From Massilia mucilaginosa (GTDB taxonomy: Bacteria > Pseudomonadota > Gammaproteobacteria > Burkholderiales > Burkholderiaceae_D): DNA of 34,212 nt. Positions 28,116 through 34,212 of the stretch are shown here, in pieces. The notes beneath the pieces were generated by a model, which had not been told where the DNA came from, did not search any database, and was given only the letters and a program-made list of their open reading frames with translations. Every line of letters begins with the position of its first letter. The stretch's first letter is position 1. The position numbers and the translations under genes are program-made. The stretch is taken from NCBI RefSeq assembly GCF_011682145.1, contig NZ_WHJH01000065.1, positions 1 through 34,212 of the forward strand, given 5' to 3'.

Positions 28116-29420
28116 ATGAACCCCGCAAGCACGCCGCGCAGTGCGCAGCACAAGCTCCTCATGCATATATTCGACAGTGCGCTTGCCGCAGTCGACCCGC
28201 TGGCGGTGCTGGCGCGCCACCTGCCCGAGCCACCCAAAGGGCGCACCATCGTCATCGGCGCCGGCAAGGCGGCCGCGCGCATGGCGCAGGCGCTCGAGCA
28301 GCACTGGCAGGGCCAGCTCGAAGGCCTGGTGGTCACGCGCTACGGCCATGGCGCGCCGACCCGGCATGTCGAGGTGATCGAAGCGGGCCATCCGGTGCCG
28401 GACCAGGCCAGCACCACGGCGGCGCAGCGCATGCTGGCGCTGGTGCGCGGTTTGAATGAGGACGACCTGGTGCTGTGCCTGATGTCGGGCGGCGGCTCGG
28501 CGCTGCTGTCGCTGCCCGCGCCCGGCATTTCGCTCGACGACAAACGCGAACTCACGCGCGGCCTGCTGGCCAGCGGCGCGCCGATCGGCGAGATCAATTG
28601 CGTGCGGCGGCATCTGTCCGCGATCAAGGGCGGGCGCCTCGCGCTGGCCTGCCATCCGGCGCGCGTGGTGACCCTGGTGGTGTCCGATGTGCCGGGCGAC
28701 GATCCGGCGGTGGTGGCGTCCGGGCCGACCATCCCCGATGGCAGCTGCGCGGCCGATGCGCTGGCGCTGCTCGCCAAATATGGCATCGCGGTGGCGCCGG
28801 CGGTGCGCGCGGTGCTGGAGGACGCGGCGCTGGCCGCGCCGGCCATCGACGATGCGCGCCTGCGCGGCAATCGGGCGCTCGTCATCGCCAGCGCCCAGCA
28901 TGCGCTCGATGCCGCGGCCGAGGCGGCGCGCGCGGCCGGCTACACGCCGCTGATCCTGAGCGGATGCATGGAGGGCGAGGCGCGCGAGGTGGCGATTGTC
29001 CACGCGGGCATTGCGCGCCAGGTGATGGGCTACGGCCAGCCGGTGGCCGCGCCGTGCGTGATCTTGTCGGGTGGCGAAACCACCGTCACGGTGCGCGGCA
29101 AGGGGCGCGGCGGGCGCAATGCCGAATTCCTGCTGGCGCTCGCCGTTGCGCTCAAGGGCATGGCGGGCGTGCATGCGATCGCCTGCGATACCGACGGCAT
29201 CGACGGCACGGAGAACAACGCCGGCGCGCTGCTCGATCCCGACTCGCTGGCGCGCGCCGCGCTGGCCGGCATCGATGCGGCGGAGCGACTGCGGGATAAC
29301 GACGGCTACAGCTTCTTTGCGGCGCTGGACGACCTGGTGCTGACGGGACCGACGCGCACCAACGTCAACGATTTCCGCGCGATCCTGGTGGAGGCGGCGC
29401 ATCGATTACCTGGGAGGTAA
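28116..29420 (+). CDS. Glycerate 2-kinase (MOFRL family)
   Basis: A 434-residue protein; the ATG has GAGGA six bases upstream. The N-terminal part has IVIGAGKAAARMAQALE and LVLCLMSGGGSALLS, the Gly-rich glycerate-kinase loop, then SAIKGGRLA and VVSDVPGDDPAVVASGPT. The C-terminal MOFRL block contains SGGETTVTVRGKGRGGRNAE, ACDTDGIDGT, and ends with GPTRTNVNDFRAIL, the family's terminal signature. The enzyme phosphorylates D-glycerate to 2-phosphoglycerate with ATP, linking glyoxylate, tartronate or serine-derived carbon to lower glycolysis. Older annotation names it hydroxypyruvate reductase (TtuD). No partner of a glycerate pathway is nearby. Confidence 0.95.
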   Translation: MNPASTPRSAQHKLLMHIFDSALAAVDPLAVLARHLPEPPKGRTIVIGAGKAAARMAQALEQHWQGQLEGLVVTRYGHGAPTRHVEVIEAGHPVPDQASTTAAQRMLALVRGLNEDDLVLCLMSGGGSALLSLPAPGISLDDKRELTRGLLASGAPIGEINCVRRHLSAIKGGRLALACHPARVVTLVVSDVPGDDPAVVASGPTIPDGSCAADALALLAKYGIAVAPAVRAVLEDAALAAPAIDDARLRGNRALVIASAQHALDAAAEAARAAGYTPLILSGCMEGEAREVAIVHAGIARQVMGYGQPVAAPCVILSGGETTVTVRGKGRGGRNAEFLLALAVALKGMAGVHAIACDTDGIDGTENNAGALLDPDSLARAALAGIDAAERLRDNDGYSFFAALDDLVLTGPTRTNVNDFRAILVEAAHRLPGR

Positions 29421-29477
29421 TCGCCAGGCCCGCAAGGGTGCGCGAAAATGGGGTCAAGCCAACCAAGGAGAACTGCC

Positions 29478-30314
29478 ATGAGCCATTCCCCCGCCCCCGG
29501 TTTTATCCGTACCAATGATGGCGTCGACCTGTTCTACCGCGACTGGGGCAGCGGTGCGCCGGTGCTGTTTGTGGGCGGCTGGTCGCTGCCGTCGGATGCG
29601 TGGAACTACCAGATGATGGCCCTGTCGCGGCAAGGGCTGCGCTGCATCGCCTTCGACCGGCGCGGGCATGGGCGTTCCAGCGATCCGGGCCGGGGTTACG
29701 ACTTCGACACCCTGGCCGGCGATGTGGCCGCGGTGATCGGCACGCTCGACCTGCGCGGCGTGACCCTGGTCGCGCATTCGATGGGCTGCAACGAGGTGGT
29801 GCGCTACCTGGGCCGGCACGGCAGCGCGCGGGTGGCGCGGCTTGTGTTGATGGGACCGATGACGCCGATGATCATGCGCGCCGACGACAACCCGGAAGGC
29901 ATCGACGGCGCGCTGTTCGAGGCGTTTCGGGAACAGCAGCTGGACCGCGATTTCCCGCGCTGGATCGACGAGAACGCGCTGCCGTTCCTGACGCCCGATG
30001 CATCGGCGGGAATGATCAGGTGGCTGCGCCAGATGGCGCTGGCGTGCTCGCACAAGGCGCTGCATGATTGCCATGTGGCGGTCCAGCATGCGGACATGCG
30101 TGCCGACCTGGCGCAGGTGGACGTGCCGGCCCTGATTATCGCTGGCGCGCTGGACGTGAGCGCGCCCCTGGCGCTGACGGCGCGGCGGACCGCGTCCATG
30201 ATCGCAGGGGCGCGCCTGACGGTGTACGATGACGCGGCGCATGGGATGTTCGTGACGCATGCGGAGCGGGTCAATGCGGACCTGATGGCGTTTATCGGGC
30301 CGGGTCCGGCGTAA
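29478..30314 (+). CDS. Alpha/beta hydrolase (haloperoxidase-like)
   Basis: A 278-residue protein; the ATG has AAGGAG (29465-29470) seven bases upstream. The fold markers are DLFYRDWGSGAPVLFVGGWS (oxyanion-side loop), FDRRGHGRSSDP, and the nucleophile elbow AHSMG (S101) in the usual TLVAHSMGCNEVVRYL setting. D226 (GALDVSAP) and H255 (AAHGMF) complete the triad. The cap sequence resembles non-heme chloroperoxidase/esterase members. It has no signal peptide and should act in the cytoplasm on a small ester or peracid; the substrate is unknown. It is separated from the glycerate kinase by 57 bases and could be in the same transcript. Confidence 0.92.
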   Translation: MSHSPAPGFIRTNDGVDLFYRDWGSGAPVLFVGGWSLPSDAWNYQMMALSRQGLRCIAFDRRGHGRSSDPGRGYDFDTLAGDVAAVIGTLDLRGVTLVAHSMGCNEVVRYLGRHGSARVARLVLMGPMTPMIMRADDNPEGIDGALFEAFREQQLDRDFPRWIDENALPFLTPDASAGMIRWLRQMALACSHKALHDCHVAVQHADMRADLAQVDVPALIIAGALDVSAPLALTARRTASMIAGARLTVYDDAAHGMFVTHAERVNADLMAFIGPGPA

Positions 30315-30430
30315 GGTGCGTCGCCATGACGTGGTCCGGCCGGGGTGGCAGTCGTACATGTCCCGCCCAAAGGCCGCCGCGCATGGCGGCATGCGAATCC
30401 GTATGAACCGGAAGGATGAAGGAGCGCGCA

Positions 30431-31000
30431 ATGACAGCAGCAAGCCAATCGTCCCCCTCGCGCGACCAGTACTTCGGCGATTTTTCGGCCGCGCTGCGTT
30501 ACTGGCGCGGCAAGCGCGGTTACAGCCAGCTGCATCTTTCCACTGTCAGCGCGGTCTCGCAGCGCCACATCAGCTTCCTCGAAAGCGGCCGCGCCCAGCC
30601 CAGCAAGGAACTGATCCTCAAGCTCATGCTCGACCCGAACGGCCTGCGCCAGTACCTGGTCAACTGGGACGCGGTGTGCGCCGACGCCCTGCACTGGATC
30701 CAGCGCGAAGCCATGGGCGACGGACCCGGCAGCGAAGCGACCACCCTGCTGGCAGAACTGGCGGCCTTGCCCGGCATCGACGCCATCGGCGCAGCGGCCC
30801 ACGCACCCAACCTCGACCGGCGCGCGCTGCCGTTTTTGCCGCTGGCCATCCGCAAGGACGGCGTCGAACTGAACGTGTTTACGGCCATCACCACCATGGG
30901 CACGCCGCACGATGTAACGGTGCATGAATTGCGTCTCGAATCGTTCTTTCCCGCCGACGAGCACAGCAAACAGTGGTTTATTGCAAAAAATGTTGCGTGA
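30431..31000 (+). CDS. XRE/MmyB-type transcription regulator, internally shortened
   Basis: A 189-residue protein; the ATG has GGAG six bases upstream. Residues about 15-65 form an HTH domain: LRYWRGKRGYSQLHLSTV, SQRHISFLESGRAQPSKELIL. In full-length relatives (about 270-290 residues) this is followed by a long ligand-binding (MmyB-like) domain. Here the helix LILKL runs straight into LMLDPNGLRQYLVNWDAV, which belongs to the last third of that domain. It continues with REAMGDGPGSEATTLLAELAALPGI, LAIRKDGVELNVF, TTMGTPHDVTVHELRLESFFPAD. So around 100 residues are missing without loss of frame, near 30615-30630. The HTH looks functional, while the ligand pocket is probably gone. Family behaviour: autoregulated repressor or activator of nearby metabolic genes; the neighbours are a hydrolase and a TonB-dependent receptor. 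Confidence 0.8.
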   Translation: MTAASQSSPSRDQYFGDFSAALRYWRGKRGYSQLHLSTVSAVSQRHISFLESGRAQPSKELILKLMLDPNGLRQYLVNWDAVCADALHWIQREAMGDGPGSEATTLLAELAALPGIDAIGAAAHAPNLDRRALPFLPLAIRKDGVELNVFTAITTMGTPHDVTVHELRLESFFPADEHSKQWFIAKNVA

Positions 31001-31213
31001 AGATCACGCTGCAAGTGAACTTCCTTGCCATTCACAGCAGTGATGGCAGAAAATACCGCCTCATATAAGGTCGGCAACACAGACATCGACAAGATGCAGT
31101 GCCGACGGCGTCCATCGCCGCGCGTTTGCAGCATGCGAGTACGTCCAGAAAAAGAAGCAGGAGACAGGATTACCTTCGTCGTACGCTTCATCAACTTTTT
31201 CCAGGGAACTCGA

Positions 31214-33433
31214 ATGATCAAGATGTCCAAGATGCACAAGCGCGTTATCGGCGCGCACGGCGCCGTGCTGGCCCTGACGGCACTGCTGCCGATCGGGTCG
31301 GCCATGGCCCAGGCGCAAGTCCAGGCGCAAGCTGCTCCGGAACTGCAAACCGTCACCGTGACCGCCCAGCGCCGTACCGAGAACATCAAGGAAGTGCCGG
31401 TCTCGGTCACCTTGCTCAAGGATGAGAAGCTCGATGTGCTCGTTTCTGGTGGACAGGACATTCGCGTGCTGGCCGGCAAAGTGCCGAGCCTGAACGTGGA
31501 ATCGTCGAACGGCCGCACCTTCCCGCGCTTTTACATCCGCGGCTACGGCAATACCGACTTCAACACCTTCGCCTCGCAGCCGGTTTCGCTGATCTATGAC
31601 GACGTGGTGCAAGAGAACCCGATCCTGAAAGGGTTCCCGATTTTCGACCTGGCCGGCGTGGAAGTGCTGCGCGGCCCGCAGGGCACCCTGTTCGGCCGCA
31701 ACACGCCGGCGGGCGTGGTCAAGTTCGAATCCGAAAAACCGAAGCTCGACAGCTTCGGCGGCTACTACAACGCCTCCGTCGCGACCCACAACACGGTCAA
31801 CGTCGACGGCGCCGTGAATATTCCGCTGAGTAAAGAATGGGCAGCGCGCTTCTCGACCCTGCGCCAGCACCGCGACGACTTCGTCGACAACACCTTTACC
31901 GGCAAGGAAGACGCGCTCGAAGGCTACAACGAGCACGCCGAACGCCTGCAAGTGCTGTACAAGCCGGGCACGACCTTCAATGCCCTGTTCAATGTGCACC
32001 AGCGTTCGACCACGGGCAGTTCGCGTTTGTTCCGCGCGAATATCATCAAAAAAGGCACGAACCAACTGGTCGACGGTTTCGACGCCGACAAGATCGCCAA
32101 CAACGGCCTGAACTTCCAGGCCCTGCGCACCAACGGCGCCAACGTGCGCATGTCGTGGGACCTGGGTGCGCTCAAGCTGTACTCGATCACCGGCTACGAA
32201 GGCGTGGACCACTACCTGAGCCGCGGCGACATCGACGGCGGTGTGCCGACCGGCCCGGGCGTGATCCCGTTCCAGGTTGAAACCGCTGGCGGCATCGGCG
32301 ACGTCAAGCAATACAGCCAGGAAGTGCGGGTCGAATCGAAGAACAGCGGCCCGATGAACTGGCAGGCGGGCCTGTACTACTTCAACGAAGACGCCACCGG
32401 CTCGACCGACAACTACAACAGCACCAGCGGCGCGCAAACCTCGCGCCTGGTGAGCCATCAGAAGAACACCGCCTGGGCGGCGTTCGGCTCGGTCAACTAC
32501 GTGATCAGCGATGCCTTCAACGTGCGCGGCGGCTTGCGCTACACCAACGACAAGAAGGATTTCAACACGGTCACGGCGTGGAACGTGGCGCAGATCGGTC
32601 CTGGTTCGGTCGGCGAGAGCAGCAACAAGCCCAACTGGGACCTGAGCGGTACCTACAAGCTGAACAAGGATGTCAACGTGTACGCACGCGTGGCGACCGG
32701 CTTCCGCGCGCCGAGTATCGCGGCGGCCTCGGCTGCGGTGCCGATCACCGTGGCCGACGCCGAAACCATCACCTCGGTGGAAGCCGGCGTGAAAGCCGAC
32801 CTGTGGAACCGCCGCGCGCGCGTGGCCTTCAGCGTGTACGACTACCAGGTCAAGAACCAGCAGCTGACCGTAGTCGGCGGCAACTCGAACGTCAACCGCC
32901 TGATCAACGCGGCCAAGACCAACGGCCGTGGCGCCGAGCTGGACTTCGAAGGTTTCGTCACCACCAACTTCAAGGTCTCGGCGGGCGGCAGCTACAACTT
33001 CACCGAAATCCGCGACGGCAGCATTTCGGTCAACAAATGCGCGCAGTGCACCATCACCGATCCGCTCAACGCCGCCGGCCGCGTCGTCATCGACGGCAAT
33101 CCATTGCCGCAGGCACCGAAATGGATCCTCAACGCCACCGCGCGCTACTCGATGGATCTGGGCGAAGGCCAACTGTTCGTGTTCTCCGACTGGGCCTACC
33201 GCAGCAAGATCAATTTCTTCCTGTACGAAGCGAAGGAATTCACCGGCAAGCCGCTGGTGGAAGGCGGCCTGCGGGTTGGCTACACCTGGGATAGCGGCAA
33301 GTATGAAGTGGCCGCGTACGGCCGCAACATTACCGGCACCGAGCGCATTGTCGGCGGCATCGACTTCAACAACCTGACCGGCTTCACCAACGAGCCGCGC
33401 CTGTGGGGTATGCAGTTCAAAGGCAACTTCTAA
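31214..33433 (+). CDS. TonB-dependent outer-membrane receptor
   Basis: A 739-residue protein. The ATG at 31214 has AGGGA about seven bases upstream and leads into a signal peptide (HAGAVLALTALLPIGSAMA-like core, cleavage after A32). Residues 43-53 (LQTVTVTAQRR) form the TonB box. The plug follows (VPVSVTLL, RFYIRGYGNTDFN, VEVLRGPQGTLFGRNTPAGVV). The rest is a 22-strand-type barrel, ending in the C-terminal beta-signal with aromatic termini (GMQFKGNF, terminal F). This form, with the LRGPQGTLFGRNTPAG block, is the sphingomonad/FecA-like carbohydrate, heme or siderophore receptor group; the ligand is unknown. One pair of cysteines (NKCAQCT) lies in an extracellular loop. The 213-base upstream gap contains no gene; a TATAAG at 31064-31069 is a weak -10 candidate. 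Confidence 0.95.
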   Translation: MIKMSKMHKRVIGAHGAVLALTALLPIGSAMAQAQVQAQAAPELQTVTVTAQRRTENIKEVPVSVTLLKDEKLDVLVSGGQDIRVLAGKVPSLNVESSNGRTFPRFYIRGYGNTDFNTFASQPVSLIYDDVVQENPILKGFPIFDLAGVEVLRGPQGTLFGRNTPAGVVKFESEKPKLDSFGGYYNASVATHNTVNVDGAVNIPLSKEWAARFSTLRQHRDDFVDNTFTGKEDALEGYNEHAERLQVLYKPGTTFNALFNVHQRSTTGSSRLFRANIIKKGTNQLVDGFDADKIANNGLNFQALRTNGANVRMSWDLGALKLYSITGYEGVDHYLSRGDIDGGVPTGPGVIPFQVETAGGIGDVKQYSQEVRVESKNSGPMNWQAGLYYFNEDATGSTDNYNSTSGAQTSRLVSHQKNTAWAAFGSVNYVISDAFNVRGGLRYTNDKKDFNTVTAWNVAQIGPGSVGESSNKPNWDLSGTYKLNKDVNVYARVATGFRAPSIAAASAAVPITVADAETITSVEAGVKADLWNRRARVAFSVYDYQVKNQQLTVVGGNSNVNRLINAAKTNGRGAELDFEGFVTTNFKVSAGGSYNFTEIRDGSISVNKCAQCTITDPLNAAGRVVIDGNPLPQAPKWILNATARYSMDLGEGQLFVFSDWAYRSKINFFLYEAKEFTGKPLVEGGLRVGYTWDSGKYEVAAYGRNITGTERIVGGIDFNNLTGFTNEPRLWGMQFKGNF

Positions 33434-33453
33434 CACGGTTTGCCGGTGTGACG

Positions 33454-33481
33454 AAAAAGCCGCGAGCGCTCGCGGCTTTTT
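33454..33481. terminator. Intrinsic terminator after the TonB-dependent receptor
   Basis: A 28-base perfect palindrome: AAAAAGCCGCGAGC followed by GCTCGCGGCTTTTT, with the arms abutting directly, so the real loop is the four central bases. It begins 20 bases after the stop codon and would terminate in both directions. Confidence 0.92.
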
Positions 33482-33662
33482 CAATCCGGTGTCTACAATC
33501 CGGTGTCAGGTCTGACTACAATCCGGTGTCAGGTCTGACATTCGGACACGGGCTCATCCCCCATCAATCCGGTGTCAGGTCTGACATTCGGACACGGGCT
33601 CATCCACCATTTGGTGTCACGTTGACATTCGGGCGCGGCCCGGACAGGCACAAGCTCATCCA
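33482..33662. repeat. Direct-repeat array of REP-like units upstream of the transposase
   Basis: A unit starting CAATCCGGTGTCAGGTCTGA occurs at 33496, 33519 and 33565, with a truncated start at 33483 and a degenerate unit at about 33607-33662 (TTGGTGTCACGTTGACATTC). The copies at 33519 and 33565 extend to about 41 bases each, including ATTCGGACACGGGCTCATCC, giving a 46-base period. Each unit contains TGTCAGGTCTGACA, a 14-base palindrome with a GT centre. The array lies between a terminator and a Y1-transposase gene, the usual position of REP targets. No protein-coding gene is seen in 33482-33747. Confidence 0.8.
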
Positions 33663-33747
33663 CCGAAACTGCTTGCCATCATCGAAATGTGGCCAGACAC
33701 TGCGTGTGCTCATGCATTGTGCAGAAAACCGCTGCTAGAGTCGCTGC

Positions 33748-34089
33748 ATGACCAGACCGCTCAGACTCGAATATCCTGGTGCCCTCTACCACGTGACTGC
33801 ACGTGGAAATCGGCGCCATCCCATCTATCTGGACGACGCTGACCGCCGCGCCTGGTTTGGCGCGTTGCGCGATGCCTGTGCACGCAGCAACTGCGTGGTG
33901 CATGCCTACTGCCAGATGAATAATCACTTTCATCTGCTTATCGAAACGATCGATGGCAATCTTTCCGCAGCGATGCGCCAGCTCAACGGCAATTTTTCGC
34001 GCGGCTTCAACCGTCGCCACGATACGGTCGGACATTTGTTCCAGGGACGCTATCACGCTGTCCTGGTTCAAAAGGAAGCTTACTTGTAA
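33748..34089 (+). pseudogene. REP-associated tyrosine transposase (Y1/HUH), truncated by IS66
   Basis: A 113-codon frame with the RAYT start MTRPLRLEYPGALYHVTARGN-like (shortened here) and the metal-binding HUH pair H60-F61-H62 in NNHFHLLIET. It continues with MRQLNGNFSRGFNRRH and GHLFQGRYHAVLVQKEAYL. Family members continue for about 100 more residues, including the catalytic tyrosine in a YxxxNP-type helix. All of this is missing, because the frame enters GTAAGCG, the typical IS66-family terminus, at 34086, and the TAA of that terminus is the stop codon. The product could not perform strand transfer. An array of repeats upstream is its probable REP target. Confidence 0.9.
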
Positions 34090-34212
34090 GCGCTCCATAA
34101 ACCCCAGACTTGCTGGCTAATCCGAATTTCCGCATTCTTGCTACTTCGATTTGATACCGGAGCAAGCATGGAAAACACGACCGTTTTTTGGGAGAAGCAC
34201 GTTGCCGCGATT
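34086..34212 (+). mobile_element. IS66-family insertion sequence, left end (runs off the window)
   Basis: GTAAGCG (34086-34092) fits the conserved 5'-GTAA... terminus of IS66-family inverted repeats. It lies exactly where the RAYT reading frame breaks, and 82 bases further a small gene begins whose first residues fit the IS66 accessory protein. The eight bases before the end (GCTTACTT, 34078-34085) would be one copy of the target-site duplication. The other end is outside the window, so completeness cannot be judged. Confidence 0.75.
34168..34212 (+). CDS. tnpA: IS66 accessory protein TnpA, 5' fragment
   Basis: The ATG at 34168 has GGAG (34159-34162) upstream. The 15 codons before the window edge read MENTTVFWEKHVAAI. 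The W-x-x-H-V-x-A pattern is that of the N-terminus of IS66-family TnpA, a small protein carrying a helix-turn-helix required for transposition. Only the beginning is present, so the assignment rests on this short stretch plus the terminus upstream. Confidence 0.6.
   Translation, partial: MENTTVFWEKHVAAI

Noticed and set aside
33482-33662. CRISPR array
   Set aside because: Repeat lengths and spacings vary, spacers are absent or tiny (5-6 bases), there are no cas genes, and the units are palindromic and adjacent to a RAYT.

Overview
The window comes from a high-GC Gram-negative bacterium. Periplasmic and outer-membrane proteins, slyX, ygiQ, a TonB-dependent receptor and proteobacterial tRNA-Asp/tRNA-Val genes point to Betaproteobacteria. 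DUF4214 proteins, abundant GGDEF/EAL enzymes and the overall gene set suggest Burkholderiales, probably Oxalobacteraceae (Massilia/Duganella-like); that placement is inference. Most of the window is ordinary chromosome, but both ends carry accessory DNA that is visibly less GC-rich.

Layout. 1-1250: a decayed Fic-family gene and unassigned sequence. 1253-4079: a secreted zinc metalloprotease with a DUF4214 tail, a tandem partner that keeps only the tail, and slyX. 4234-8599: two tandem, very similar M3 metallopeptidases with signal peptides, separated by a hairpin repeat. 8706-13107: envelope genes (an internally duplicated PH-like membrane protein, a TPR lipoprotein, three membrane or periplasmic proteins and a frameshifted YdjM/DUF457 gene). 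13146-15188: small cytosolic proteins (one unknown, SLOG, DUF4279, VF530, DUF4404). 15352-17631: ygiQ. 17878-23722: a substrate-binding/PAS/GGDEF/EAL sensor, a convergent cNMP-binding + AI-2E-type transporter operon, and a membrane diguanylate cyclase. 23729-25401: an ABC ATPase and its likely permease. 25519-25719: tRNA-Asp and tRNA-Val with promoter and terminator. 25879-29420: a secreted S9 oligopeptidase divergent from a glycerate 2-kinase. 29478-33433: an alpha/beta hydrolase, an internally shortened XRE/MmyB-type regulator and a TonB-dependent receptor. 33482-34212: a direct-repeat array, a REP-associated (Y1/HUH) transposase gene, and the left end of an IS66-family element that cuts this gene.

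Functional themes. Peptide breakdown in the envelope or outside it is over-represented: a metzincin, two M3 peptidases and an S9 peptidase. Cyclic-di-GMP signalling is the second theme, with one putative bifunctional ligand-sensing enzyme and one cyclase. No defence island, CRISPR array or biosynthetic cluster was seen. The least ordinary items are the protease/DUF4214 duplication, the duplicated PH-like protein, the regulator missing its middle, and the transposase whose stop codon is supplied by the IS66 terminus.
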